In this document: in pieces, positions 24,757 to 32,904 of the stretch
Numbering within the stretch: the first letter of the stretch is position 1
How the letters are laid out: each line of letters opens with the position of its first letter
The notes under the pieces: generated by a model
The model's database searches: none
What the model was told of the DNA's origin: nothing
The model's input: only the letters and a program-made list of their open reading frames with translations
Translations under genes and position numbers: made by a program
NCBI GenBank assembly: GCA_020073325.1
Contig: JAIQFJ010000011.1
Span: 1 to 34,671 of the forward strand
DNA: 34,671 bases
DNA from: Terriglobia bacterium
GTDB taxonomy: Bacteria; Acidobacteriota; Terriglobia; Bryobacterales; Bryobacteraceae
Direction of reading: 5' to 3'

Positions 24757-24910
24757 ATTAACGCGAGCACCTTGGGACGGCTTGCGGGTATTCAATCCTT
24801 CGAAAACGAAAAATCGCCGATTCGGTTTTCTGTCAGACCAAGCGCTCGCAATGCGTCAAAAATCAAGCGTGAGGAAACCGATTGTCTCGTATGGAGCCGC
24901 CCAAATCAAA
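24757..24910. other. Intergenic stretch without recognised features
   Basis: I see no gene in this 154-base spacer between the HTH gene and the end of the broken membrane-protein gene. Open frames crossing it on the plus strand run on as the antisense of the latter. Confidence 0.4.
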
Positions 24911-26315
24911 CTACCGATAAATTCGAGGTACAGTGTCAATGTAGTCGACGACGAGATCGTATTTCGTCGCCGGGTCCGGCGCGGCTTTCCGTTCCACAAC
25001 CACATCGGGATCTTTGAAGCGAAGCTGAACGACCCAAAGAGGGTGGTAGCTCGAGGCATCAAAGGGATCGTTCAAAAATAAAACCTTGGAATGTTTTGGA
25101 ATAGTCCCATCGAAGCTGTTTATGTTTTCCGTTAGTGCGCCGATCAGAAGTTGAGAACGCTCGACGTCTTTCAGAGGTTTCTCATCACCTAACTGAATCG
25201 TCGCCACACCAGCGATGAGGATGAGGCCGGCCAACGCACTCCTGCCTTTTGGGAACAGCAGCTGCCTGATGCCAATCAGAGAGACTGCGACAACAATCGC
25301 CCAACCGACAATCGGGATATACATTGCGTAGAACCCTCGAGTTGCAATGAAATTGACAGGCAGCGGTGCGATAAGAACGACCGCGGCCGATAAGATGAGC
25401 ACTCGATTCTTGGAAGCCGCTGCCAGCAGGACAACACTGGCGAGCAGAATTACGACGTGAGCGCGATTTATGGCTCTCAGGAGAGAGCAAGAATAGATCA
25501 GAAAGCCAGCGTTGCGTAGTATTAAACCACTGCTCCAAGGTGAAATGGGGTGTGTAGGAATCAACACCGTAAAAGTCGCTCTTGCTTGAGGTCTTCGCGT
25601 GAATTGCGAACGCCGTGATGACGAGCGCGGCAAAAAGCGTGAGATTGAAATCGACACTTTTCCGAAATGTGACTAACCCTTCATACGCCACGTTATATAT
25701 GAGTAATATGATTGGTAAGGTTACAGCCATCTCTTTTGAGTTTAGGGCGAGAACAAAGAGACCTATAAATATTGCAGCTCGACGAGGGATCATCCGACCA
25801 AGCCGCTGTTTAACGGTAATATAGTAGAGCATAGCTCCGTAGTAGAACGTGAAACACAAAATGTCATAGATTATCCCGTTGTTCAGGTACATGTCTATGA
25901 ATCGTGCGTGATAGGCGTCTAGAAATACTGTTATGATGGCCAGATCCGATGAGCTGGTCAACTCGAGGACGAGCCTGAACAGGAGGTACAAATTCAAGCC
26001 CAATAGGACATAGGTTACGAGTCGGAAAGGCAATGGGTGTAGACCAAAAAGTGCGAACAGCAGTCGGTGATACGCTGACCCGAACGGCCGATAGATAGGA
26101 GTGAACGGCGTTATGTTGGCCCACACCAGCTTGCGCATTGGGAGTGTCCAGGCGGCACTGATGTTCATCAAATCGTCGCCCGTGAACGGGATTAGGATGC
26201 CTCTCCAAGAACACCCGAGGAACCATGCTGCGATTAGGATAAATGCAAAGATTCGAAAGTTTCGCTCTATAACACGGTTGAAGAGAGTCGCTCCGTCACG
26301 CGGATATTCTAACAT
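24911..26315 (-). pseudogene. Frameshifted GT-C-like multi-pass membrane protein
   Basis: The 5' part (26315 to about 25475) starts MLEYPRDGATLFNRVIERN and encodes a membrane protein with GDDLMNISAAWTL (acidic loop after the first helix), FTPIYRPFGSAYHRLLF and several hydrophobic segments ending at FNTTQRWLSDLFLLS. The 3' part continues in another frame from CSLLRAINRAHVVILL through further helices to the stop at 24911, including ATRGFYAMYIPIVGWAIV. The two parts join naturally only if the frame changes near 25470-25485, at the hairpin GCTCTC-TCCT-GAGAGC on the minus strand. This is either a real inactivating indel or a sequencing error. The region is visibly lower in GC than its neighbours, suggesting transfer. 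Confidence 0.75.
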
Positions 26316-26810
26316 GCATGGCTTAGCATCATCGACGGCAACCCGGCGCCGTAACAGCAAGGGTCGCCCCGTTCTGCCTGTGCAGGCTTTAGGGAAAACC
26401 GGGGGAAAACCGTGACAGACGGAGATATCCGCAATCAAGAAACCGGGAAACGTCCGTCTGTCCCACATTTTCCGTCCCGCATTTTCCCCCTCTGGTCGTC
26501 CCTTCTGGCCGTCTAATTTTACGTTCGTGAGCTAATCGAGCCAGGACTTGCGCAATCCCTACTGCACTCGCGCAACTTGCGCAGGGCAGGAGGAACCCGT
26601 GCATCACCTGAAACGTGCAATGAAAGTGACCGTCGTCACGGAGCGCACGGCCATCGCGCCGGCAGTAGCGCGCCGCTCTGGTTCGAAATCAAGGCGAGCG
26701 TCGCCGTTTGGTCGTGACCAACGGAAATCTCGCGATGGGGGCGCCCACGACACAGACCGGGGCGTTTCGGTACGGCTCGGTCCCGGCGAGGCTTAATTAG
26801 GAGCGCAACG
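26316..26810. other. Intergenic stretch with an inverted repeat
   Basis: Nearly 500 bases with no gene I can support. It contains a perfect ten-base inverted repeat GACAGACGGA (26414-26423) / TCCGTCTGTC (26453-26462). The short open frame at 26548-26796 is Arg rich and has no family features, so I do not call it. Confidence 0.5.
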
Positions 26811-27278
26811 ATGAATCAATTCACTCGATGGATCTGGATGAGCGCGGGCCTCGCCGTGTTCGGGGCGGCGCTGACATTGATGACGGAAGGGCGCGCCGTC
26901 GCGCAGGCGGTACGCGCAGCGCTGGTCCGCAATCAGGACGAGCCGGGAAGGAATCCGTACACGGAGCAACAGGTCTGCAACGCGTTGAACTGCAACCTGA
27001 CTTTCGCTCCTGTTCCCGCGGGCCAGCGGTTGGTGTTGACCTCAGTCAACTTCGCACTATTAGGAGTTTCGGGCTCTCCGCTCGTTGTCCTGAACGGCCC
27101 CGGCACCCAGGTCCGCTTGATTCCGGGGACTATGAGCGGCCCCTTTCAGGTCGGGAACGTGCCAGTCGTCGCTTATTTCGACGCGGGCCAGCAGCCGGCT
27201 CTCGAATGCGCCACCGTCCCATGTGGAAATAGCGGGTTCGAAGCGGTTCTATCCGGGTACTTCATCACTCTTCCGTAA
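26811..27278 (+). CDS. Small secreted protein of unknown function
   Basis: A 155-residue protein with a good AGGAG eight bases before the ATG and a long N-terminal signal or anchor segment (IWMSAGLAVFGAALTLM, then AVAQA). The mature part has four cysteines in two pairs (VCNALNCN and ECATVPCG), which could form disulfides, and beta-rich segments. It ends SGYFITLP. I do not recognise the family; the pattern suggests an exported beta-sandwich-like protein. It is followed at about 50 bases by the left end of the IS110 element, which may have removed its downstream context. Confidence 0.65.
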   Translation: MNQFTRWIWMSAGLAVFGAALTLMTEGRAVAQAVRAALVRNQDEPGRNPYTEQQVCNALNCNLTFAPVPAGQRLVLTSVNFALLGVSGSPLVVLNGPGTQVRLIPGTMSGPFQVGNVPVVAYFDAGQQPALECATVPCGNSGFEAVLSGYFITLP

Positions 27279-27336
27279 GCTATTGCGCGCTCTACGTTGG
27301 CAACTCTCCAAGGGGGGGACAGCGGGGACAGATAGG

Positions 27337-27349
27337 ATGAGCGGGCTGG
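27337..27349 (+). repeat. IS110/IS1111 left subterminal inverted repeat
   Basis: ATGAGCGGGCTGG, inverted match in 12 of 13 bases to the right copy at 28858-28870. Confidence 0.85.
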
Positions 27350-27420
27350 CCCCCATCCAGCGGCGGTAAGCTCGCTGGTGAATAAACGCACTCCGTTGAG
27401 GGTGCAAAAGGAGACCAGCC

Positions 27421-28479
27421 ATGAAGAAGAATATCATCCCTGTTTCTGAATTTCCCGAATTGACCATTGGCCTCGATCTCAGCGATCGCACGTTCCAGTT
27501 CTGCGAACTCAACGCAACGGACGAGATCGTTAAGGAAGGCCAACTCAAACTCGACCGATCGACGCTGCGAAAGTATCTTGCTTCGCAGCCGAAGGCGCGA
27601 GTGGCGCTGGAAACGGGCGGACAATCCGCGTGGGTGAAACAAATCATCGAAGAGATGGGCCACAAGGCCGTGGTGGCGAATGCGCGCGAGCTCAAGGCGG
27701 TGACCGGACGCAGTCATCGCAGCGATCATCACGACGCGCGGCAACTGGCGCGATTGGCGCGCGTGGATTGCGCGTTGCTGAATCCGGTCCAGCTGCGCGA
27801 TGCGCACCAGCAGGCCGATCTGTTCGTGATTCGCGCCCGCGCGATCCTGCTGGAAGCGCGAACGATGCTGATCAACTTCGCGCGCGGCATCACCAAGAGC
27901 ACTGGGCAAAGACTGCCTTCCAGCGCCACGCATCGTTTCGCCGAGCGCGTGCGCAGCGCGGTGCCGGAAGCGCTGCGGCCGGCGCTGCTGCCGTTGCTCA
28001 ACGTGCTCGATCAAATCGCAATGGAGCTGGAGGGCTACGACGAGAACGTCGAAGCGTTGGCCGAGCAGCGTTACCCGGAGACGCGCTGGCTGCGCCAGGC
28101 GCCGGGAGTCGGCACTCTGACGGCGGTGACGTTCGTGTTGACGGTGAGCGATCCGGCGCGGTTCGCGCACAGCCGCGATGTGGGTCCGTTTCTAGGTTTG
28201 GTGCCGCGGCGCAGACAAAGCGGCGAGCAGGATCCGCATCTGCGCATTAGCAAGTGCGGCGATGGATACTTGTGCAAACTGCTGGTGCAATGCGCGCACG
28301 TGGTAATGGGCCGGTTCGGGCCCGACTGTGCGTTGCGGCGCTGGGCACTTCAGCACGCCCAGCATAGCCGCACGGCGAAGAAGCGCACAGTAGTGGCCGT
28401 GGCGCGAAAGCTCGCCGTGATGCTGCACCGCTTGTGGCGTGGTCAGGAGGTGTTTCAGCCGTTCCCAGTCGCGGCATAA
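27421..28479 (+). CDS. IS110-family transposase (DEDD recombinase)
   Basis: A 352-residue transposase. The N-terminal RuvC-like DEDD domain begins TIGLDLSDRTFQFCEL (first Asp), has VALETGGQSAWV (Glu) and SHRSDHHDARQLARLARVD (the paired acidic residues). A helical middle part follows. The C-terminal transposase_20 domain has RQAPGVGTLTAVTFVL, FLGLVPRRRQSGEQD and the terminal ISKCGDGYLCKLLVQCAHVV block, where family members have a conserved serine; here the position after GDGYL is Cys or nearby and should be compared. AGGAG precedes the ATG. The frame is intact, so the element could be active. These recombinases work with an RNA guide encoded by the element's own non-coding end. Confidence 0.92.
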   Translation: MKKNIIPVSEFPELTIGLDLSDRTFQFCELNATDEIVKEGQLKLDRSTLRKYLASQPKARVALETGGQSAWVKQIIEEMGHKAVVANARELKAVTGRSHRSDHHDARQLARLARVDCALLNPVQLRDAHQQADLFVIRARAILLEARTMLINFARGITKSTGQRLPSSATHRFAERVRSAVPEALRPALLPLLNVLDQIAMELEGYDENVEALAEQRYPETRWLRQAPGVGTLTAVTFVLTVSDPARFAHSRDVGPFLGLVPRRRQSGEQDPHLRISKCGDGYLCKLLVQCAHVVMGRFGPDCALRRWALQHAQHSRTAKKRTVVAVARKLAVMLHRLWRGQEVFQPFPVAA

Positions 28480-28857
28480 AGTTTTTTCAAAGGTGAGCAT
28501 CCTCGAGTTCTGGCGACTGCGCGAGTGTTCAGGCAGGACCGGCCGCGCCCAGCAGCCGAGCCCGTGGGACAGTTTGCAGCGCCAGCTTTCTAACCGGAAC
28601 CCCTCTTGCAGCGATCCTATAGCGGATCAACTCAGACTGCGCATGGAAGCCGGAGGCAAAGCTCAGAGCTCACCAACGGAAACGAGTTTCCGCTCCGCCG
28701 CCCGTCAAGTGCTGTCGGTAAAGCCGAACGGTGCTCGCCGGCAAGGGTTCGCTCCGCCGCGCTGACGCGCGCCCTTGCCTGCTGCGCTCCGTTCGGCAGA
28801 GTCGAAGTCGCGACGGGCGGCTCCGACGGAAACTCGAACCGATTTTGCTTGACAGTA
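28480..28857 (+). ncRNA. Candidate bridge RNA locus in the IS110/IS1111 right end
   Basis: The 378-base right end has no protein-like frame but strong nested base pairing. The outer stem is 28683-28706 with 28812-28836, the middle stem GCCGAACGG (28723-28731) / CCGTTCGGC (28789-28797), and the inner stem GGCAAGGG (28740-28747) / CCCTTGCC (28772-28779), with internal loops at 28732-28739 and 28780-28788 and a CGCG-CTGA-CGCG tip. Stems broken by internal loops are what bridge RNAs use to hold target- and donor-binding guides. GGGACAG at 28566-28572 repeats in the left flank. The RNA, its ends and the loops are inference from IS1111-group biology. Confidence 0.6.
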
Positions 28858-28870
28858 CCAGCCTGCTCAT
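28858..28870 (-). repeat. IS110/IS1111 right subterminal inverted repeat
   Basis: CCAGCCTGCTCAT, inverted match in 12 of 13 bases to 27337-27349. TTGACA lies four bases before it. Confidence 0.85.
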
Positions 28871-28873
28871 GGA

Positions 28874-29143
28874 AGTCCACTAGTTCCTTGAGCTGGGTCA
28901 CCGATCGATCCTGGGCATGCCGTTACCGAAAATGTCCGATATCGTTCCGCATAAAGGCAACTTCCCAGAACTCGACTTCTGGCTCGTGATCAGCAAATCA
29001 GATTGCTCGCAAACGATAAACACCGCTACTTTGCGCTTGACGGATTCTGCCGCCATTTCGCTAAGTGAACCGGCTTGCCCCAAGTCTCGTACAGATTCAC
29101 GATCCAGCGTCCGGCGCGATCGATTTGCTTTACGTCGGTACGA
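28874..29143. other. Unassigned stretch right of the IS element
   Basis: About 270 bases without a recognisable gene. On the minus strand an ATG at 29061 opens a frame of about 50 codons (MAAESVKRKVAVFIVCEQSD...) that ends near 28898. It has some protein-like character but no family I know. It may be the remains of a gene cut by the insertion sequence. Confidence 0.35.
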
Positions 29144-29326
29144 GGATACCGGCCGACCGGCGACGAGAATCGCTATAACGCCTGGTATTACAAGAACTGC
29201 ATCGAGGGGGCCGGCGAAGGGAAGCTGAGTGGGAAGACGGTCGTCTTGAAGGACAACGTGTGGCTTGCCGGAGTGCCAATGACGAATGGCGCGTCGACGC
29301 TCGAAGGCTATGTGCCGGACGTCGAT
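29144..29326 (+). pseudogene. Amidase N-terminal fragment
   Basis: The frame encodes [31 protein letters not shown] and [21 protein letters not shown], the N-terminal block of amidase-signature enzymes that includes the catalytic lysine in VVLKDNV. The match stops abruptly at GTCGAT (29321-29326); the Ser-cisSer and nucleophile Ser parts are absent. Upstream coding is also missing or scrambled. The fragment cannot be functional. Confidence 0.75.
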
Positions 29327-29580
29327 GGCCATTTTCTTGCGAATGGTCCCCGAGAGGAACCCGCGCACGGAATGAGCCTGCCAGCCGGTCGCTTCCATCA
29401 GCTCCTTGGAAGTAGCTCCGCCCGGGCGCTTCAACAGGTCCAGGATCGTCGCGGCTCTGCTGCCGTCGCGGGCGCCCTGTTCCGTTTCCTTGGCGCGTGT
29501 GCGCGGCGTGTGGCGCCGTTTACCCTTATCTGCGGCTTTCTCCGATCGATCTCCTTCCCGGTCGATTCCGCCGGCGTTCG
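29324..29580 (-). pseudogene. DUF3489 protein C-terminal fragment
   Basis: On the minus strand the frame reads [19 protein letters not shown], then [20 protein letters not shown] and KMAI, the winged-helix-like DUF3489 domain, preceded by a basic linker ([20 protein letters not shown]). The end of the domain is lost where the frame runs into the antisense of the amidase fragment at about 29324, and the usual N-terminal half of the protein is not present. DUF3489 proteins are common on mobile DNA in proteobacteria and acidobacteria; their role is unknown. Confidence 0.7.
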
Positions 29581-29660
29581 AACGTGCATCCGGCCGAACT
29601 CGTGGAGGGGCACCTTACCGATCTTAATTCCACGAAAGCGCTGGAGCACGGTTTCGGGTC

Positions 29661-31266
29661 GACTGCGAAACCTATAGCGATGTTTATCTGGTCGACACAG
29701 CAAGTGGCGCGCGAAAGCTCGCGCTGAAGCAGTATCGCGGCGGATTCGGAGGAGGACGCGGAGGTGGTCCGCAGCTTTCTCCGGACGGCAAGCATCTGCT
29801 CGCGTTCAAGGGCGGGCAGTGGTGGTCCGTTCCAACCAATGGAGATCCGTCGACAAACCTGACCCTACCGACCGGCGGTACGTTCTTCAATGAGGATCAC
29901 GACACGCCGGACGAAGCTCCTGCCTACGGAACCGCGGGCTGGACGAAGGACGGCAAATGGGCCTTGGTCTACGATCGTTACGATGTTTGGACCGTCGCAC
30001 CCGAAGGCTCGCCCGCGCGCAAACTGACCAACGGACGCGCTTCGCATCTCGAGTTTCGCGTCGTCCGCACCGACAACGGTGACGACGAAGAGGAGCGCGG
30101 CATCGATCCCAGGAAGCCGCTGCTGTTGCGCGTCGAAAATCTGCGGACCCGCAATTCCGGATTTTATTCGCTCGCGAATCTAAGTGCGGCGCAGCCGCAG
30201 AAGCTGTTGATGGGTCTGGAGAATTATCGCGTGCTCGGCAAGGCGAAGGAAGCCGACGTCCTGATGGTCACCGCGACGACGTTCCACGATCAACCCGATA
30301 TTCAGATCACGGATTCGTCGTTCCGGCAATTGAAGAAAGTGACCGACGCGAATCCGCAGCAATCGCAATTGTTGTGGGGCTCGGGCGAACTGATCCGTTA
30401 TCGCAACGCCGACGGAGTCGAGTTGGATGCGGCGCTTTACAAACCAGAAAACTTCGATCCGTCGAAAAAATATCCGATGCTGATCTACATTTATGAGCGT
30501 CTTTCGCAGAGCCTCAACAGCCCCGCGCCCGGCACCTCGATCAATATTGCTTACTACGTCAGCAACGGATACCTGGTCCTGCCCCCGGACATCATTTGTA
30601 CGACCGGCCATCCTGGCCAGAGCGCGCTGAAATGCGTCCTTGCCGGCGATTCAGGCGGTGGCCGATAAGGGCTACGTCGATCGCGCCCGCATCGGAATCC
30701 AAGGCCATAGTTGGGGCGGATACCAGGCGTCGTAGTTGTTGACCCAAACGAATCTGTTTCGCGCCGCCGAAGCCGGCGCACCGGTCGCGAACATGATCAG
30801 CGCTTACGACGGGATTCGTTGGGGCAGCGGACTGCCTCGCCAATTCCAATACGAAAAAACGCAGAGCCGCATTGGTGACAGCATCTGGGAATATCCGATG
30901 CGGTTCATCGAGAACTCGCCGATCTTCATGGTCGATCGCATCGCGACGCCGCTGCTGATCCTGGAAAACGACGGCGACGACGCAGTGCCGTGGTATCAGG
31001 GCCTGGAGCTATTTCTGTCGCTGCGCCGGTTGGGCAAAGAAGTATACCTGTGGAACTACAACGGCGAGGCCCACGGATTGAGGAAGCGTCCGGCACAGAA
31101 GGATTACACGGTTCGGATGCAGCAATTCTTCGATCATTTCCTGAAAGACGCACCGGCCCCGGACTGGATGCAGAAGGGCATCCCCGATATCGATCGCGAG
31201 AAGGAAAAGGGCCGAATCAACTCCGTGAACGGAGAGCCAGGCGCCGAGGACAAAAAGAAGCAGTAG
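29661..31266 (+). pseudogene. S9-family (prolyl oligopeptidase-type) peptidase, disrupted
   Basis: A large coding relic lacking its N-terminus. From [16 protein letters not shown] onward it encodes propeller repeats (LSPDGKHLLAFKGGQWW, WTKDGKWALVYDRYDVW), then the hinge and alpha/beta-hydrolase domain with NIAYYVSNGYLVLPPDI. An extra T at about 30640 shifts the frame after SALKCVL; the correct frame resumes with PAIQAVADKGYVDRARIGIQ and GHSWGG, containing the nucleophile serine. TAG at 30733-30735 then interrupts GYQAS-LLTQTN. The rest is intact: Asp in NDGDDAVPWYQG, His in NGEAHGLRKR, stop at 31266. Two independent lesions plus the truncation make loss of function likely. Confidence 0.88.
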
Positions 31267-31314
31267 AGGGATGCTAGAATAGAAAAATCCAGCGAGGGCG
31301 CTTCCGCAGATCCC

Positions 31315-31390
31315 GGCCAGGTAGCTCAGTTGGTAGAGCGCAGCCCTGAAAAGGCTGGCGTCGGCGGTTCGATTCCGTCCCTGGCCACCA
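31315..31390 (+). tRNA. tRNA-Phe (GAA), CCA encoded
   Basis: A full cloverleaf: acceptor stem GGCCAGG (31315-31321) with CCTGGCC (31380-31386), D-arm GTAGCTCAGTTGGTAGAGC, anticodon stem CAGCC/GGCTG with loop CTGAAAA giving anticodon GAA at 31348-31350, and T-arm with GTTCGATTC. The CCA end is encoded. The 3' part of the gene is the likely attachment site of the integrase directly downstream. TAGAAT at about 31275 could be its -10 box. Confidence 0.96.
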
Positions 31391-31433
31391 CAAACTAAAG
31401 CACTTAGCGGCGACCAAAAACAGAGAGTTTCAG

Positions 31434-32579
31434 TCAACCGAACAATAGCCGAACATCCTCAACGGGCGTTCGCTTGTTCGGCATTAACATCTCCGCATTC
31501 TTTGCTTCCATCAGTCTCCAGATTTCCCGCGCCGTGCTGCCGGTCCGGGCGATGTGCGCCCGCGCCAGCTTGGCATAGCGTTCGGTCATCTTGATATTCG
31601 AGTGGCCCAGGATTTTCGCGAGCTCGTAAAGATCGCCGCCGTTCATCATGTACCAGGACGCGAACGTGTGCCGCAGATCGTGAAAGCGAAAGTTTTCGAT
31701 CATCGCCCGTTTGAGCAGATCCTCGAAACTCCGTTCAACGCGCTGTCGCCCACTGGTCGCGCCCGCCTTGGGCGGAAAAAGTCGATCCTCACCAATCACG
31801 ACGGGAAGCCGTCGCAGCTCGCCGGCAAGTTCAGGAGTCATCGGGACGTAACGCATTTTGCCGCCCTTCAGCTTCGCCCTTACCGCCAGTAGCCCCTCGC
31901 TGTACATCACGTCCGACCAGCACAGGCCAAAGACTTCTGACGCACGCATCCCCGTCGCGAGGGCGATGAGCACGATCAGCCTGAGCCGGAAGAACGTCTG
32001 GTTGAGCTTATTGGTTCCTTTGCAGTATGTTTTATCGTCGAGCGCTTGCTTCAATCTCCGAAGTTCGTCTTCGGAAAGGTACCGGTCTCGCTGATCATCC
32101 GGACGCTTCACTTCGACCAGGTCTGCGGGATTCCGGTCGATGCCGGTTTCCTTCGACCAGATCGTCGCGGCCTTCTCCATCATGTGATGCATGACGTTGA
32201 AGTGCCGAACCGCCGTGCCGGCCGATAAGCCGCGAACGGCGGTCAGATCTTCGTACCAGCGCGACACCGCGCTGCCGTCGACCTCCCGCACAAAGGCGCG
32301 CCCCAATGTTTCGCGGATGCCCTCGATCACGCTCTTCTCCCGGCTGGCCGAACGCTTCTTACTCCCGTAGTGCGTCCAGTAGCGGTCGAGTAGAGTCGAC
32401 ATCCGAAAGTTGACCTCGCGTTTGATATCGAGATGCCGGTTCTCATCGCGAACCGACATTTTCTTGCGCTCGATCTTCCGCGCGAGCTCGTACGAGCCGT
32501 GTACAAAAACGCTCCTGTTGTGACCTCCTTCCCTCCAACGGACCTCAAACAACCCATCGGATTTCTTGTGTATGGACAC
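31434..32579 (-). CDS. Tyrosine-recombinase integrase of a tRNA-Phe-borne genomic island
   Basis: A 381-residue phage-type integrase. It has an N-terminal arm-binding part (MSIHKKSDGLFEVRWREGG), a core-binding SAM-like domain at about 60-160, and a catalytic domain with Arg in GMRASEVFGL, HDLRHTFASW (His-x-x-Arg), LGHSNIKMTERYAKL (second His and the nucleophile Tyr). The GTG start follows AGGAG. The gene reads towards the tRNA and ends 44 bases from its 3' end, the classic position of an integrase beside its attachment site. The excisionase gene lies 15 bases upstream on the same strand. Island DNA should extend to the right. Confidence 0.95.
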   Translation of the reverse strand: MSIHKKSDGLFEVRWREGGHNRSVFVHGSYELARKIERKKMSVRDENRHLDIKREVNFRMSTLLDRYWTHYGSKKRSASREKSVIEGIRETLGRAFVREVDGSAVSRWYEDLTAVRGLSAGTAVRHFNVMHHMMEKAATIWSKETGIDRNPADLVEVKRPDDQRDRYLSEDELRRLKQALDDKTYCKGTNKLNQTFFRLRLIVLIALATGMRASEVFGLCWSDVMYSEGLLAVRAKLKGGKMRYVPMTPELAGELRRLPVVIGEDRLFPPKAGATSGRQRVERSFEDLLKRAMIENFRFHDLRHTFASWYMMNGGDLYELAKILGHSNIKMTERYAKLARAHIARTGSTAREIWRLMEAKNAEMLMPNKRTPVEDVRLLFG

Positions 32580-32594
32580 TCAAAGCTTCTCCTT

Positions 32595-32840
32595 TCAGTC
32601 AATGGTTTCGATCGTGTGCTGTTCAACGAAGCGCTCCAGCGCTTGCAGATCGAACCGCAATGCACGACCAACCTTGACGCAGGGAAGCTCCCGCAACCTG
32701 GCTTTCTTGTAGACCGTGTCCACTTCGAGACCGAGGTATTGGGCAGCCTCCCTGACATTCAGGAGCCGCCTACCGATGAGTCCATTAGACAACATTGCCG
32801 CCTTTTCGTCGTGAGCATGCCGATCCGTTTTTGGGTCCAT
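32595..32840 (-). CDS. Excisionase (HTH_17/MerR-like)
   Basis: An 81-residue protein with one HTH_17 domain: RRLLNVREAAQYLGLEVDTVYK then LRELPCVKVGRALRFDLQALERFV, the standard excisionase pattern. It sits 15 bases before the integrase gene, so xis-int are probably co-transcribed, and it would direct excision and bend DNA at the attachment site. The start could be ATG 32840 (MDPKTDRHAH) or ATG 32795 (MLSNGLIGRR), which has a GGCGG upstream; an open frame to 32939 is probably non-coding. Confidence 0.85.
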   Translation of the reverse strand: MDPKTDRHAHDEKAAMLSNGLIGRRLLNVREAAQYLGLEVDTVYKKARLRELPCVKVGRALRFDLQALERFVEQHTIETID

Positions 32841-32904
32841 GATGTTCTCGAAGCCAAGATTAAAACCGATCCGCGTGCAAAGCAACGAAATCAGTGGGAC
32901 AGTG

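Larger units (their letters stand above)
27331..28873 (+). mobile_element. IS110-family insertion sequence, IS1111-like group (ends approximate)
   Basis: A complete element: a short left end, one DEDD transposase gene, and a long (about 390-base) right end. Subterminal inverted repeats ATGAGCGGGCTGG (27337-27349) and CCAGCCTGCTCAT (28858-28870) match in 12 of 13 positions when inverted. Subterminal repeats and a long 3' non-coding end mark the IS1111 group, as opposed to the IS110 group, which has a long left end. The exact ends lie a few bases outside the repeats and cannot be fixed without an empty site. TTGACA at 28849-28854 near the right end and TAGGAT at 27333-27338 near the left could form a promoter when the ends join in the circular form. 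Confidence 0.85.

Noticed and set aside
24614-25081. 155-codon plus-strand open frame
   Set aside because: It starts inside the HTH gene in another frame and ends as antisense to the membrane-protein relic.
26548-26796. Small Arg-rich open frame upstream of the secreted-protein gene
   Set aside because: No Shine-Dalgarno, no recognisable domain, composition like random high-GC sequence.
28606-28989. Open frames on both strands across the IS110 right end
   Set aside because: They coincide with strongly self-complementary DNA inside the mobile element and have no protein-like features; a structured RNA explains the region better.
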